Below, piece by piece: positions 9,888 through 17,522 of a stretch of 64,000 nt of DNA (position 1 is its first letter; each line of letters begins with the position of its first letter). The translations under genes were made by a program, and so were the position numbers. The notes below the pieces were generated by a model. The model was not told where the DNA came from. It made no database searches and saw only the letters and a list, made by a program, of their open reading frames with translations. This stretch comes from Streptomyces echinoruber (lineage in GTDB: Bacteria > Actinomycetota > Actinomycetes > Streptomycetales > Streptomycetaceae), in assembly GCF_014651135.1 (NCBI RefSeq), contig NZ_BMWH01000004.1:62001-126000 (forward strand), written 5' to 3'.

Positions 9888-10847
9888 GTGCGGCTTCGTT
9901 GTGTGGTGCTGGACGACTATCAGGGTGTGGCGACCGAGTGCGCCGACTGGTCGGTGATCGAGGACCGGGTCGAGGTGATCGCCCTGCGGGAGCACCTGGA
10001 CGGGGAGGACGCGCTGGCCGCCGCCCTCGCGGACGCCGACATCGTGGTGACGCTGCGGGAGCGGGTGCCCTTCCCCGGCTCGCTGATCGCCCGCCTGCCC
10101 CGGCTGAAGCTGCTCGTCGCCTCCGGGATGCGCAACAGCGTCATCGACTACGATGCCGCCCGCGCGCACGGCGTCACGGTGTGCGGCACGGCCAGCTCCT
10201 CCACCCCGCCCGTCGAACTGACCTGGGCGCTGCTGCTCGGCCTGGCCCGCGGCATCGTCCAGGAGAGCCACGCCCTGCGCACCGGCGGCCCCTGGCAGTC
10301 CACCGTCGGCGCCGACCTGCACGGCCGCCGGCTCGGCCTGCTCGGCCTCGGCCGGATCGGCAGCCGGGTCGCCCGGGTCGGGCTCGCCTTCGGCATGCGG
10401 GTGAGCGCCTGGAGCCAGAACCTCACCGCGGAGCGTGCCGACGAGGTCGGTGTCGAGCTCGCCCCGTCCAAGGAGGAGCTGCTGGCCGGCAGCGACTTCG
10501 TCTCCGTCCACCTCGCCCTGAGCGACCGCACCCGCGGCCTGCTCGGCGCGGCCGAACTCGCGCTGCTCAAACCGACCGCCTACCTCGTCAACACCTCGCG
10601 CGCGGCGATCGTCGACCAGGACGCGCTGCTGGCCGCCCTGTACGAGGGCCGCATCGCCGGCGCCGCCGTCGACGTCTTCGACGGCGAGCCGCTGCCCTCC
10701 GGTCACCCGATGCGCACCGCTCCGCGTCTGCTGGCCACGCCCCACCTCGGCTACGTGTCGCGGGCCAACTACGAGACGTACTACGGCCAGGCGGTGGAGG
10801 ACATCCGGGCCTATCTGGCGGGCTCACCCGTACGGGTGCTGCCCTGA
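9888..10847 (+). CDS. D-2-hydroxyacid dehydrogenase family protein
   Basis: A 319-residue NAD(P)-dependent dehydrogenase. The Rossmann motif GLGRIG is at 153-158, and the catalytic set typical of the phosphoglycerate/formate dehydrogenase family is present: Arg238 in NTSRAAIVD, Glu267 in DVFDGEP and His286 in TPHLGYVS. It would reduce 2-keto acids or oxidise D-2-hydroxy acids in the cytoplasm; the substrate is unknown. The GTG start follows a strong GGAGGGGAGGG. It stands alone between the tRNA scar and a chaplin. Confidence 0.92.
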   Translation: MRLRCVVLDDYQGVATECADWSVIEDRVEVIALREHLDGEDALAAALADADIVVTLRERVPFPGSLIARLPRLKLLVASGMRNSVIDYDAARAHGVTVCGTASSSTPPVELTWALLLGLARGIVQESHALRTGGPWQSTVGADLHGRRLGLLGLGRIGSRVARVGLAFGMRVSAWSQNLTAERADEVGVELAPSKEELLAGSDFVSVHLALSDRTRGLLGAAELALLKPTAYLVNTSRAAIVDQDALLAALYEGRIAGAAVDVFDGEPLPSGHPMRTAPRLLATPHLGYVSRANYETYYGQAVEDIRAYLAGSPVRVLP

Positions 10848-11044
10848 TCCCGCGCGCCCGGGTGGCACGGCACGGCGCCCCGTTCCGCGCCGCCCGTCAC
10901 CACAGTGCGCCCACTGGGCCAACGCCGTCTCCGGGAAGGGTGATCCGCGGCCGGGTTCCGTGACCGCCGATCATCCGCCGCGTTGAAGGGTGAGTGCGGC
11001 CGCGCTCCTGCCGCCGCACTCACCGAGAGAAGAAGGAGTACGTG

Positions 11045-11374
11045 ATGTCGCGCATCGCGAAGGCGGCCGCCGTCGCGCTCGGCACGGGTGCCGTCGTCCT
11101 CAGCGGAGCCGGCCTGGCCTCGGCCGACGCCAACGCCGGGGCCGCGGCCGTCGGCTCGCCCGGCGTCCTGTCCGGCAACGTCGTCCAGGTTCCGATCAAC
11201 GTGCCGATCAACCTGTGCGGGAACACGGTCGACGCCCTTGCCCTGCTCAACCCGGCCTTCGGCAACACCTGCGTCAACGACGGCGGGAAGAAGCACGACG
11301 ACAAGCACAAGGGCGAGCACGAGAGCAAGGACGAGGGCAAGAACGGTGGCCGCCACGGCGGTTACGGCCACTGA
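11045..11374 (+). CDS. chpG: Short chaplin with a His/Lys-rich C-terminal extension (ChpG position)
   Basis: A 109-residue exported protein. The signal peptide ends about residue 27 (GLASA), followed by one chaplin domain: GSPGVLSGNVVQVPINVPIN, Cys58, GNTVDALALLNPAFGNT, Cys76. The two Cys form an intramolecular disulfide in chaplins, which assemble into amyloid fibrils that make aerial hyphae hydrophobic. Short chaplins normally end within a few residues of the second Cys; this one adds a 31-residue charged tail rich in His, Lys, Asp and Gly. The ATG has GAAGGAG at six bases. The symbol rests on position beside melC2/melC1, as for S. coelicolor chpG. Confidence 0.9.
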   Translation: MSRIAKAAAVALGTGAVVLSGAGLASADANAGAAAVGSPGVLSGNVVQVPINVPINLCGNTVDALALLNPAFGNTCVNDGGKKHDDKHKGEHESKDEGKNGGRHGGYGH

Positions 11375-11432
11375 CGTCACCGCCCGCGTCACCCCCGCGG
11401 GCGTGCGTCCCCTGCGTACACGCGCCCCGCAC

Positions 11433-11466
11433 GGAGAGCCCCGGCACTCGAGCGCCGGGGCTCTCC
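11433..11466. terminator. Bidirectional hairpin terminator
   Basis: A perfect 13-bp stem (GGAGAGCCCCGGC / GCCGGGGCTCTCC) with an 8-base loop lies between the convergent chaplin and melC2 genes. No strong U-tract follows, as is common in Streptomyces. Confidence 0.85.
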
Positions 11467-11510
11467 CGTTGCCGCCGACCGCTTGACCGCTGACCGCCGA
11501 CCGGCGTCGG

Positions 11511-11555
11511 AACCGGGCGTGGCGGGGTCGGGCGTGGCGGAGTCAGGCGTACTGG
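11511..11555. repeat. 15-bp tandem repeat spanning the melC2 stop
   Basis: Units 11511-11525 and 11526-11540 are near identical (AACCGGGCGTGGCGG and GGTCGGGCGTGGCGG). The third, diverged unit 11541-11555 contains the melC2 stop codon and last codons. Confidence 0.65.
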
Positions 11556-12409
11556 TAGAGGTGGCTGTGGTCCTCCAGCTCGGCGGGCGTCACGTCCCAC
11601 GGCGGCAGCTTCTCGTGCCGGGACACGATCCGGCCGTGCTGCCCGTCGGCCGGCGGAGGCGGCTGCTCGGGCAGGTAGCGGGCGTCGCCGTGGCGGCGCT
11701 GCCAGCGGGACCACTGCAGGTCGACGAAGGCGTGGTGCAGCCAGAAGACCGGGTCGTTGACGGACGCCCCGCCCACCATGGCCCCGCCGACCCAGCGGTG
11801 CACCCGGTTGTGGTTGCGCCAGGACGCCTCGCCCTGCCCGGCGCCCCATCCCTCCAGCTTGCCGCGGAAGCCCCCGGTGACCGTCGAGTCCCAGGGGTCG
11901 GTGTCGTACACCGGGTCGGACAGCGCCCACTCCAGTTCGCGCCACGTGGGCAGGTCGACGGGGTCGCGGGCACGGCCGAGGTCCCGGGTGAGGAACCCGG
12001 CGTCCGTCACCCCTTCCCGGATGGGCCAGCGGCCGTTCCGGTGGGCGAACGGCCCGGTCATCACCTGGTGGTCGAAGCGGCGCCCGTTGCCGCCGAGCAG
12101 GTCCTCGGTCCACGGCGCGGCGGTGGGGCTGCGGTCGCGCGTCCAGTCCCAGTACGGCACGGTCACCGACGCGTCCACCCGTTGCAGGGCGCGCTCCAGC
12201 TCCAGCAGGAACATGCGGTGCCAGGGCAGGAAGGACGGCGCCATGTGGGCGGTGCGCAGGCCGTTCTCGCCGTCGGGGACGAAGTGCTCGATGTGCGTGC
12301 GCACGAACTCGTCGTACTCTCCGCGCCGCTTGACCTCCAGCAGCGCGTCGACGAACCGGCGCCGCTCGCTGCTGGTCAGCGTGCCGACGTCCTTACGCGT
12401 GTACACCAC
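11543..12409 (-). CDS. melC2: Tyrosinase (melanin synthesis)
   Basis: A 288-residue type-3 copper monooxygenase that oxidises tyrosine and catechols to quinones for melanin. Copper A ligands are His39, His55 and His64 (RTHIEH, RTAHMAPSFLPWHRMF). Copper B ligands are His200, His204 and His226 in NHNRVHRWVGG and DPVFWLHHAFVD. It has no signal peptide, as expected: MelC1 carries it out through Tat. The GTG start overlaps the melC1 stop by 17 bases. Compared with the S. coelicolor enzyme it is slightly longer, with insertions around residues 140-195. Confidence 0.95.
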   Translation of the reverse strand: MVYTRKDVGTLTSSERRRFVDALLEVKRRGEYDEFVRTHIEHFVPDGENGLRTAHMAPSFLPWHRMFLLELERALQRVDASVTVPYWDWTRDRSPTAAPWTEDLLGGNGRRFDHQVMTGPFAHRNGRWPIREGVTDAGFLTRDLGRARDPVDLPTWRELEWALSDPVYDTDPWDSTVTGGFRGKLEGWGAGQGEASWRNHNRVHRWVGGAMVGGASVNDPVFWLHHAFVDLQWSRWQRRHGDARYLPEQPPPPADGQHGRIVSRHEKLPPWDVTPAELEDHSHLYQYA

Positions 12410-12935
12410 GCCGGCTCCCCGAATGCCCCCTGTGCCCCGTGTCTCCCCTACACCCCGTGTCTCCCGTGCGCCCCGTGTCTCCCGTGCGCCCCGCGGGTGC
12501 GGTGCGTCCCGCGCGTGCGGTGCGTCTGTCCTCGCGCAGCCGCTCCCCGGGGCCCAGTTCGGCGACCGCGGCGCGGGCCGCCTCCAGGGGTGTGGGGTAC
12601 GAGCAGTAGTGGTCGACCATGCTGAGCCAGGTGCCGTCGGCGCGGCGCATCAGGTGCAGCGGCCGTCCGTCCACGGTCACCCGCCAGCGGCCGCCGGTCG
12701 CGGCGGACGGCGGCACGCCGCGGATACGACGGCCCAGGTGCACCTCGTCGAAGCCCACGCCCCGCGCCGGACGCACGGGCCGCGACGCGGCGACGGCCGG
12801 TGCCGCGGCGAGCGCGGCGGCGCACGCCAGCAGCCTGCGCACCGCGGCCCGCCGGGTACGGCCCTCGCGGCCCGCCGCCGCCCCGGCCGCGCCCTGCGGC
12901 TCCGGCTGCCCGGTTCCGCCGACCCCGACACTCAT
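12393..12935 (-). CDS. melC1: Tyrosinase copper chaperone MelC1 with a repeat-built tail
   Basis: A 180-residue protein; typical MelC1 is about 120-150. The N-terminus carries a Tat-like twin-Arg region (TRRAAVRRLLACAAALAAAP). The conserved caddie domain includes GFDEVHLGRRIRG, VTVDGRPLHLMRRADGTWL and DHYCSYPTPLEAARAA; a Tyr in this region is placed in the tyrosinase active site in the known complex. It delivers copper to MelC2 and escorts it through Tat. After AVAELGPGERL the protein continues into a ~45-residue Arg/Gly/Thr/Asp repeat (GRTGDT type) encoded by tandem DNA repeats that run up to the melC2 start. The ATG follows GAGGAGAGGAG. Confidence 0.9.
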   Translation of the reverse strand: MSVGVGGTGQPEPQGAAGAAAGREGRTRRAAVRRLLACAAALAAAPAVAASRPVRPARGVGFDEVHLGRRIRGVPPSAATGGRWRVTVDGRPLHLMRRADGTWLSMVDHYCSYPTPLEAARAAVAELGPGERLREDRRTARAGRTAPAGRTGDTGRTGDTGCRGDTGHRGHSGSRRGVHA

Positions 12936-13140
12936 TCGGCTCACTCCTCTCCTCGCCCGACACCTCGCCCTGCACCTCGACCTGCACCTCAACCAGTGCT
13001 CGACCGGTGCCGCGTCCGGCGCCCCTTTTCCGGCCCGCGCGGCACGCGACGGGCAGGGACCCACAGCGGTAACCGGCCGGCGGGGCACGAGGTCACCGTC
13101 GGAACGGGTGAAGGCAGGCGAGGGAGGACGGAACGACAGC
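12936..13140. other. Region upstream of melC1
   Basis: No gene is supported here. It should contain the melC promoter, but I cannot assign hexamers with confidence. The non-coding stretch continues through the adjacent tandem array to 13582. Confidence 0.5.
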
Positions 13141-13270
13141 CCGGACCGTGGACCTGGACCGTGGACCCGGACCGTGGACTCGAATCGTGGACCCGAATCG
13201 TGGACCCGGACCACGAGCCCGGATGACGAACCCGGACGACGAGCCCGGGCCGCGAGCCCGGACCACGGGC
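13141..13270. repeat. 13-bp tandem array (about ten imperfect units)
   Basis: Units of CCGGACCGTGGAC (13141, 13154, 13167) grade into TCGAATCGTGGAC and then CCCGGACGACGAG-like units. All have a 13-bp period. It sits in the ~650-bp gap between melC1 and a small exported-protein gene and has no supported coding role. Confidence 0.85.
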
Positions 13271-13582
13271 CCCGGCTACAGACCCGGTCCCACGCCCATG
13301 TCGGCCGTCGGCCGTCGGCCCGGTCCGCAGCTCCGGCGTGAGGACGCCGGCCTGCGGCGGCTTGAGGCAGGGGAGGCCGAAGCGGCCGGCGTCGGGGGCG
13401 GTGAGAGGGGCGGGTACGGCAGCTCCCTGCCGTCGGGGGCCGGACCGCTCCAGGCGGTGATGCCGATCGTGCCCGGGTCGGCCGGACGGGGGACGCGGGT
13501 TTCGCTCGGGGCGGGGTCACCGCGCGACGGTCTCGGCGGCCGGGGACGGACCGCGGACAGGCCGCGGACAGACCGGGACGGC

Positions 13583-13624
13583 GGCGAGGGCCGGCCCCGC
13601 GGTGTTGCGGGACCGGCCCTCGCC
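13583..13624 (-). terminator. Hairpin terminator
   Basis: Perfect 12-bp outer stem (GGCGAGGGCCGG / CCGGCCCTCGCC) enclosing a smaller CCCGC/GCGGG stem, just downstream of the 93-residue exported-protein gene. Confidence 0.85.
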
Positions 13625-13637
13625 ACGCCCGGAACGC

Positions 13638-13919
13638 TCAGCCGCGCAGCGGCAGACCGCCGAGCAGGTTCTCGTTCTGGTTGAGCGCGGTGGTGACGTC
13701 CTTGACGTGGCTGAGCACCGAGTTCTTGTTCTCGGTGTCGAGGGCGTCCGACTGGTGCTGCAGCGGCGTCACTTGGATGCGGCCCTTGGTGAGCGAGTTC
13801 ACGGCGCCGTTGAGGCTGGTGGGCGCCTCGTCGGGGGTGTCGTACGCGAACGCGGGCGCGGCGGCGCCGACGAGGACGATGGTTCCGGCGACGACGGCGG
13901 CAGCCTTCAGGGGCTTCAT
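13638..13919 (-). CDS. Small exported protein of unknown function
   Basis: A 93-residue protein with a clear signal peptide (MKPLKAAAVVAGTIVLVGAA, cleavage after PAFA) and a mature ~68-residue chain starting YDTPDEAP. The mature part is hydrophilic, without Cys, and reads like a helical segment (VNSLTKGRIQVTPLQHQSDA, LSHVKDVTTALNQNENLL). It is not a chaplin or a rodlin. The ATG is preceded by AAAGGA. It lies in the stretch between melC1 and a short chaplin, so a role at the developing cell surface is possible, but nothing shows it. Confidence 0.8.
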   Translation of the reverse strand: MKPLKAAAVVAGTIVLVGAAAPAFAYDTPDEAPTSLNGAVNSLTKGRIQVTPLQHQSDALDTENKNSVLSHVKDVTTALNQNENLLGGLPLRG

Positions 13920-14489
13920 CGTGGTCCTTTCTTCGGCGACGTCGGCCGCCTCGGGAAAGCATCGGGAGACTCGACAGAGCCTCGGGGAATCTGACGCCGT
14001 GTCCAACGATCTCCTCGTCCCGGGGAAACCCCCGGACGAGGAACTCGTACGGCCGGATCAGGAGGCCGGCAGCTCCATCCCCGGCCAGGAGGGCGACGAG
14101 GTCGTCCACCACGCCGGTGACGACTTGGGCGACCTGGGCGACCTGGGCGGCGTCGCCGGAGGTGGCGGCCCCGAGGAGCCGACCGTCGCCGGCCCGCAGC
14201 ACGGCGGTGAGCCGGTCGGTGACCGGAGTGAGCGTGCCGCCGCCGTGCGCTCCGAGGCTTTCGGCCCGCGTCCGCCGGAGCCCACCCGTCCCGGCACCGC
14301 GCTCACCGGAGCCCGCCCGCCCCGGCACCGCGCCCGGCGCGGGGGCGGCCGGATACCGCGGGCGAGCCAATGACACCCGCCCGCCTTCGGGGAAACACGC
14401 AGCGGCCGTTCTCGCCGGGACTGGCCCCGGCGAGGACGGCCGAACAGGTGAGGATCCGCGTCGACGTCAGCGGTTGATCCTCGTCGGCG
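13920..14489. other. Coding-like but unassigned stretch between two small-protein genes
   Basis: Positions ~13975-14370 have high third-position GC in one frame on each strand (minus: TDRLTAVLRAGDGRLLGAA; plus: PGKPPDEELVRPDQEAGSS). The minus frame has no stop before it enters the neighbouring gene, and neither frame has a convincing start with a ribosome site. It may be a decayed gene. I do not assign a product. Confidence 0.35.
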
Positions 14490-14500
14490 TCAGCGGTTGA
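14465..14500. repeat. Duplicated 3' end of a chaplin gene
   Basis: CGTCAGCGGTTGA occurs at 14488-14500 (the last Asn-Arg-stop codons of the chaplin, read on the minus strand) and again at 14465-14477, 23 bp downstream of the first. Confidence 0.8.
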
Positions 14501-14729
14501 CGCAGACGTTGCCGAACGCCGGGTTCAGCAGGGCGCCGATGTTGACCGTGTTCCCGCAGATGTTGATCGGCACGTTGACCGGGACCTGCACGGCGTTGCC
14601 CGACAGCACGCCGGGGGAGTGGGCGGCGACGGCACGCGCGCCGGCGTCGGCGGTGGCCACGCCGGCACCGCCGGCGACGGCCGCGACGGCGGCGGAGGTC
14701 AGGACCAGGCCCTTCGCGATACGCGACAT
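14490..14729 (-). CDS. chpF: Short chaplin (ChpF position)
   Basis: A 79-residue exported protein: signal peptide to about residue 27 (GVATA), then one chaplin domain with HSPGVLSGNAVQVPVNVPIN, Cys58, GNTVNIGALLNPAFGNV, Cys76 and the terminal VNR. It is a classic short chaplin expected to form surface amyloid with the other chaplins here. The ATG follows AAGGAG; a 10-bp tandem repeat lies directly upstream of that site. It is divergent from the DUF3344-like gene. Confidence 0.95.
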   Translation of the reverse strand: MSRIAKGLVLTSAAVAAVAGGAGVATADAGARAVAAHSPGVLSGNAVQVPVNVPINICGNTVNIGALLNPAFGNVCVNR

Positions 14730-15066
14730 GGAAAGGCGCTCCTTGGGATCGACTGGGATCGACTGGGATCGACTGGGATTCGATACAGACATTCGGGCGG
14801 GGATGCCCGGCGCTGTGCCAACGCGTGGCGCGCGCCGGGGTTGCGGCACCGATGGAGTGATGTCGGCAGAGTCCGTCTTTGACCTCGCCGACACGCTTGT
14901 CAGGTTTCGTCCGATTCATTCGTTTTGTGGCTAGAGTGACGCACCGTCCGACGCACCCCTCGCAAGCACCCGGCGCGCAGGACGCCCCCGGGGCCGCGCG
15001 AGGTGGCCCGGCGCGGTCACGCATCCCTGTGCGGCCTCACGGATCGACGAAAGGGCACCGCCGCTC
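14730..15066. promoter_or_regulatory. Divergent intergenic region with a 10-bp tandem repeat in the chaplin leader
   Basis: This 337-bp gap separates chpF (minus) from the DUF3344-like gene (plus) and must hold both promoters. At 14745-14784 are three perfect 10-bp units GGGATCGACT and a fourth diverged unit GGGATTCGAT, ending next to the chpF ribosome site. The 10-bp period places each unit on the same DNA face, so an operator is possible; so is simple slippage. Confidence 0.6.
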
Positions 15067-16224
15067 ATGCGCACATCCCCCGGTCCGCTGCTGCGCCGTG
15101 CGGCAGCGGGCGCCCTCGTCCCCGCCGTGCTCTGGGCACCCGTCGGCGCCCGGGCCGCCGCGCCGGCGCCCGCCGTGAAGTCCGGGAGCGTCCCGTTGAC
15201 CCAGCGGTACCACGCCCTGCAGCACGGCGGTGTCGTCCGCGCCGCCAACACCACCGTCAGCTGCCGCACCGTGCAGGCGGCGGCCGTGCGGCCGTCCTGC
15301 CCGGCCGTCCGGGCGGGCGCGCAGGCGGTCAACGGCGCCCTGGACATGTTCTACGTCGACGTCGACCACGACCCGAACACCTACAACTCCTCCCGTGCCG
15401 AGCTCCGCCTGCCCGCCGGCTCCCGGGTGACCTACGCCCGCCTGTACTGGGGCGGCAACCTGCGGGTCGGTGAGCAGAAACCCCCCAGGGACAACCGCCG
15501 GGTGCTGATCGCCGAACCCAGCGGCGCCTACCGGCAGGTCCTCGCCGACACCGTCGTCGGGCACCGCACGGCGCTCGGCGCGGACGCCTTCCAGGCCTCG
15601 GCCGACGTCACCCGGCTGGTGCGCGTCAGCGGCCCCGGGATGTACACGGTGGCGCAGGTCAACGCGGCCATGGGCCGGTCGGCGGCGGGCGCGTGGGGCG
15701 GCTGGACGCTGGTGGTGGCGTACGAGAAACGGGCGGAGCCGCTGCGGCACCTGTCGCTGTGGGACGGTTTCGAGGCGCTGTACGGCGGCCGGAGCCGCGA
15801 GATCCGGCTGCGCGACCTGACCGTGCCGCGCGGCGCGCGTGGCCTGGCCGGTCTGGTCGCCTACGACGGGGACCGCGCCACGCGCGGCGACGCGCTGACG
15901 TTCACGCCATTCACCCGGGCCCCGGCCGGCGGGTCGAAACACCACGACGGGCGCTCCCGTTCGGCGCACCGCCCGTCGTCCGTCCCCCTCCGCGGCCCGG
16001 CCAACCCGGGCGACGACGTCCTGAACTCCACGATCAGCGAGCCCGGCTCGCGCCCGGCGCGGCGCGAGCCGGCGTACGCCACCACGCTCGGTTACGACTC
16101 CGACGTGTTCGACCTGACCCCGGCCCTGCGGCGCGGCGGCGCCCGGCCCGCCCTCCGGCTCGTCTCCCGGCGGGACGTGGTGTGGAGCGGCGTGTTCTTC
16201 ACCGCCGTCGACGCACGGCGGTGA
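15067..16224 (+). CDS. Secreted protein with a DUF3344-like beta-rich domain
   Basis: A 385-residue protein. A Tat- or Sec-like signal (LLRRAAAGALVPAVLWAP) precedes a domain found at the N-terminus of many large Streptomyces wall proteins: DMFYVDVDHDPNTYNSSRA, RVTYARLYWGGNLRVGEQKP, GGWTLVVAYE, HLSLWDGFEALYGG, NPGDDVLNSTIS and LGYDSDVFDL. In larger relatives this is followed by DUF11 repeats and a sortase signal; here both are missing and the protein stops just after this domain (GVFFTAVDARR). The ATG has GAAAGGG ten bases upstream. It precedes the polysaccharide operon, but a terminator across its stop separates them. Confidence 0.8.
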   Translation: MRTSPGPLLRRAAAGALVPAVLWAPVGARAAAPAPAVKSGSVPLTQRYHALQHGGVVRAANTTVSCRTVQAAAVRPSCPAVRAGAQAVNGALDMFYVDVDHDPNTYNSSRAELRLPAGSRVTYARLYWGGNLRVGEQKPPRDNRRVLIAEPSGAYRQVLADTVVGHRTALGADAFQASADVTRLVRVSGPGMYTVAQVNAAMGRSAAGAWGGWTLVVAYEKRAEPLRHLSLWDGFEALYGGRSREIRLRDLTVPRGARGLAGLVAYDGDRATRGDALTFTPFTRAPAGGSKHHDGRSRSAHRPSSVPLRGPANPGDDVLNSTISEPGSRPARREPAYATTLGYDSDVFDLTPALRRGGARPALRLVSRRDVVWSGVFFTAVDARR

Positions 16225-16231
16225 AGAACAC
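16192..16231 (+). terminator. Strong hairpin overlapping a stop codon
   Basis: Perfect 17-bp arms (16192-16208 and 16215-16231) with loop CGACGC. The downstream arm contains the TGA of the DUF3344-like gene, so the left arm is coding and the hairpin can fold fully only once the ribosome has left. Confidence 0.85.
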
Positions 16232-16304
16232 GCCTTCCCTGCCGCACACCGCCCCTGCCGTGCACCGTCCGTGCCCGAGCACCCCGTGAGCGAGGAAACC
16301 GCGC

Positions 16305-17522
16305 ATGCACCAGTCAACTCCCGCCCTCCGGCCGCGGGTTCTGCACCTCGCGCAGCCCGTGGACGGCGGTGTCGCCCGTGTCGTGACCGACCTGGTGCGG
16401 GCCCAGCTCGCGGCCGGCCTGCACGTCTCGGTCGCCTGCCCGCGCAGTGAACTCGCCCGGCGCCTGCGGGAGTCGGGCGCCGACGTGTGGCACTGGCGGG
16501 CGGGCAGGGCACCGGGGCCCGCGCTGCCCGCGGAGGTGCGCGGCCTGGCCCGGGTCGTGGCCGCCGTACGGCCCGGCCTGGTGCACGCGCACAGCGCGAA
16601 GGCCGGGCTCGCCGGGCGGCTGGCGGTGCGCGGGCGGATCCCCACCGTCTTCCAGCCGCACGCCTGGTCCTTCGAGGCGGTCGGCGGGGCCACCGCCGCG
16701 CTCGCGCTGCGCTGGGAGCGGTGGGCGACGCGGTGGACGGCGCGCGTGGTGTGCGTGAGCGAGGCGGAGCGCGCGCGGGGCGTGCGCGCCGGGATCCGCG
16801 GGCGGTGGAGCGTCATCCCCAACGGTGTCGACCTCGGGCGTTTCGCGCCGGGTCCCACCGGCGCCGCAGGAGCCGCCGAAGCCGTCGGCGCCATCGGAGC
16901 CGCCGGCGCCGTCCGCGCCGGGCTGCCGCAGCTCGACGGCATCGGCCCGGACGCGCCGCTGGTGGTGTGCGTGGGCCGGTTGTGCCGGCAGAAGGGACAG
17001 GACGTCCTGCTCACCGCCTGGGAGCGGGTCGCGGCGCGGGTGCCCGGGGCGCGGCTGGTGCTGGTCGGCGACGGGCCGGACGGCGACGCGCTGTCGGCCC
17101 GCGCCCCCGGGTCGGTGCTGTTCGCCGGCGCCGTCGCCGATCCCGTGCCCTGGTACCGGGCCGCCGACCTGGTGGTGCTGCCGTCCCGGTGGGAGGGCAT
17201 GGCGCTGGCCCCGCTGGAGGCGATGGCCTGCGCGCGGCCCGTCGTCGTGACGGACACCGGCGGCGCGCGCGAGAGCCTGCCGCCCGGCGCGGCGGCGCAC
17301 TGCCTGGTCCCGCCCGAGGACCCCGGGGCCCTGGCCGAAGCCCTCGTCGGCCTGCTGCTGGACGCGCCGCTGCGCGCGTCCCTCGGTGCCCTGGGGCACC
17401 GGCACGTGAAGTCCACGCACGACGTGCGGCACACCGCCGAGCGGGTCGCGGCCCTGTACCGCGAACTCCTCAGTCACCAGCACGTGGTGCCCACCGAGTA
17501 CAGGGAGTTCATCCACTCGTGA
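16305..17522 (+). CDS. Glycosyltransferase, GT4 family (GT-B fold)
   Basis: A 405-residue cytoplasmic glycosyltransferase. The N-terminal half starts RVLHLAQPVDGGVARVVTDL with HAHSAKAGLAGRLA. The C-terminal donor-binding half has PNGVDLGRF, VCVGRLCRQKGQDVLL and the EGMALAPLEAMACARPVV block, in which the E-x7-E motif contacts the sugar nucleotide. An Ala/Gly-rich linker (GAAGAAEAVGAIGAAGAV) joins the halves. It is the first gene of an exopolysaccharide operon and overlaps the next by four bases (GTGA). The start ATG has GAGGAAA upstream. Confidence 0.93.
   Translation: MHQSTPALRPRVLHLAQPVDGGVARVVTDLVRAQLAAGLHVSVACPRSELARRLRESGADVWHWRAGRAPGPALPAEVRGLARVVAAVRPGLVHAHSAKAGLAGRLAVRGRIPTVFQPHAWSFEAVGGATAALALRWERWATRWTARVVCVSEAERARGVRAGIRGRWSVIPNGVDLGRFAPGPTGAAGAAEAVGAIGAAGAVRAGLPQLDGIGPDAPLVVCVGRLCRQKGQDVLLTAWERVAARVPGARLVLVGDGPDGDALSARAPGSVLFAGAVADPVPWYRAADLVVLPSRWEGMALAPLEAMACARPVVVTDTGGARESLPPGAAAHCLVPPEDPGALAEALVGLLLDAPLRASLGALGHRHVKSTHDVRHTAERVAALYRELLSHQHVVPTEYREFIHS

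Noticed and set aside
13141..13270. CRISPR or coding repeat domain
   Set aside because: 13-bp head-to-tail units without spacers, and no frame with a start and ribosome site.
13638..13919. Rodlin gene
   Set aside because: Signal peptide present, but the mature chain has no Cys and none of the rodlin pattern I recall.
13276..14376. 366-residue minus-strand ORF near the small exported protein
   Set aside because: It runs through a well-supported gene in another frame and its C-terminal part is Arg-rich shadow; only the 13975-14370 part looks coding-like.
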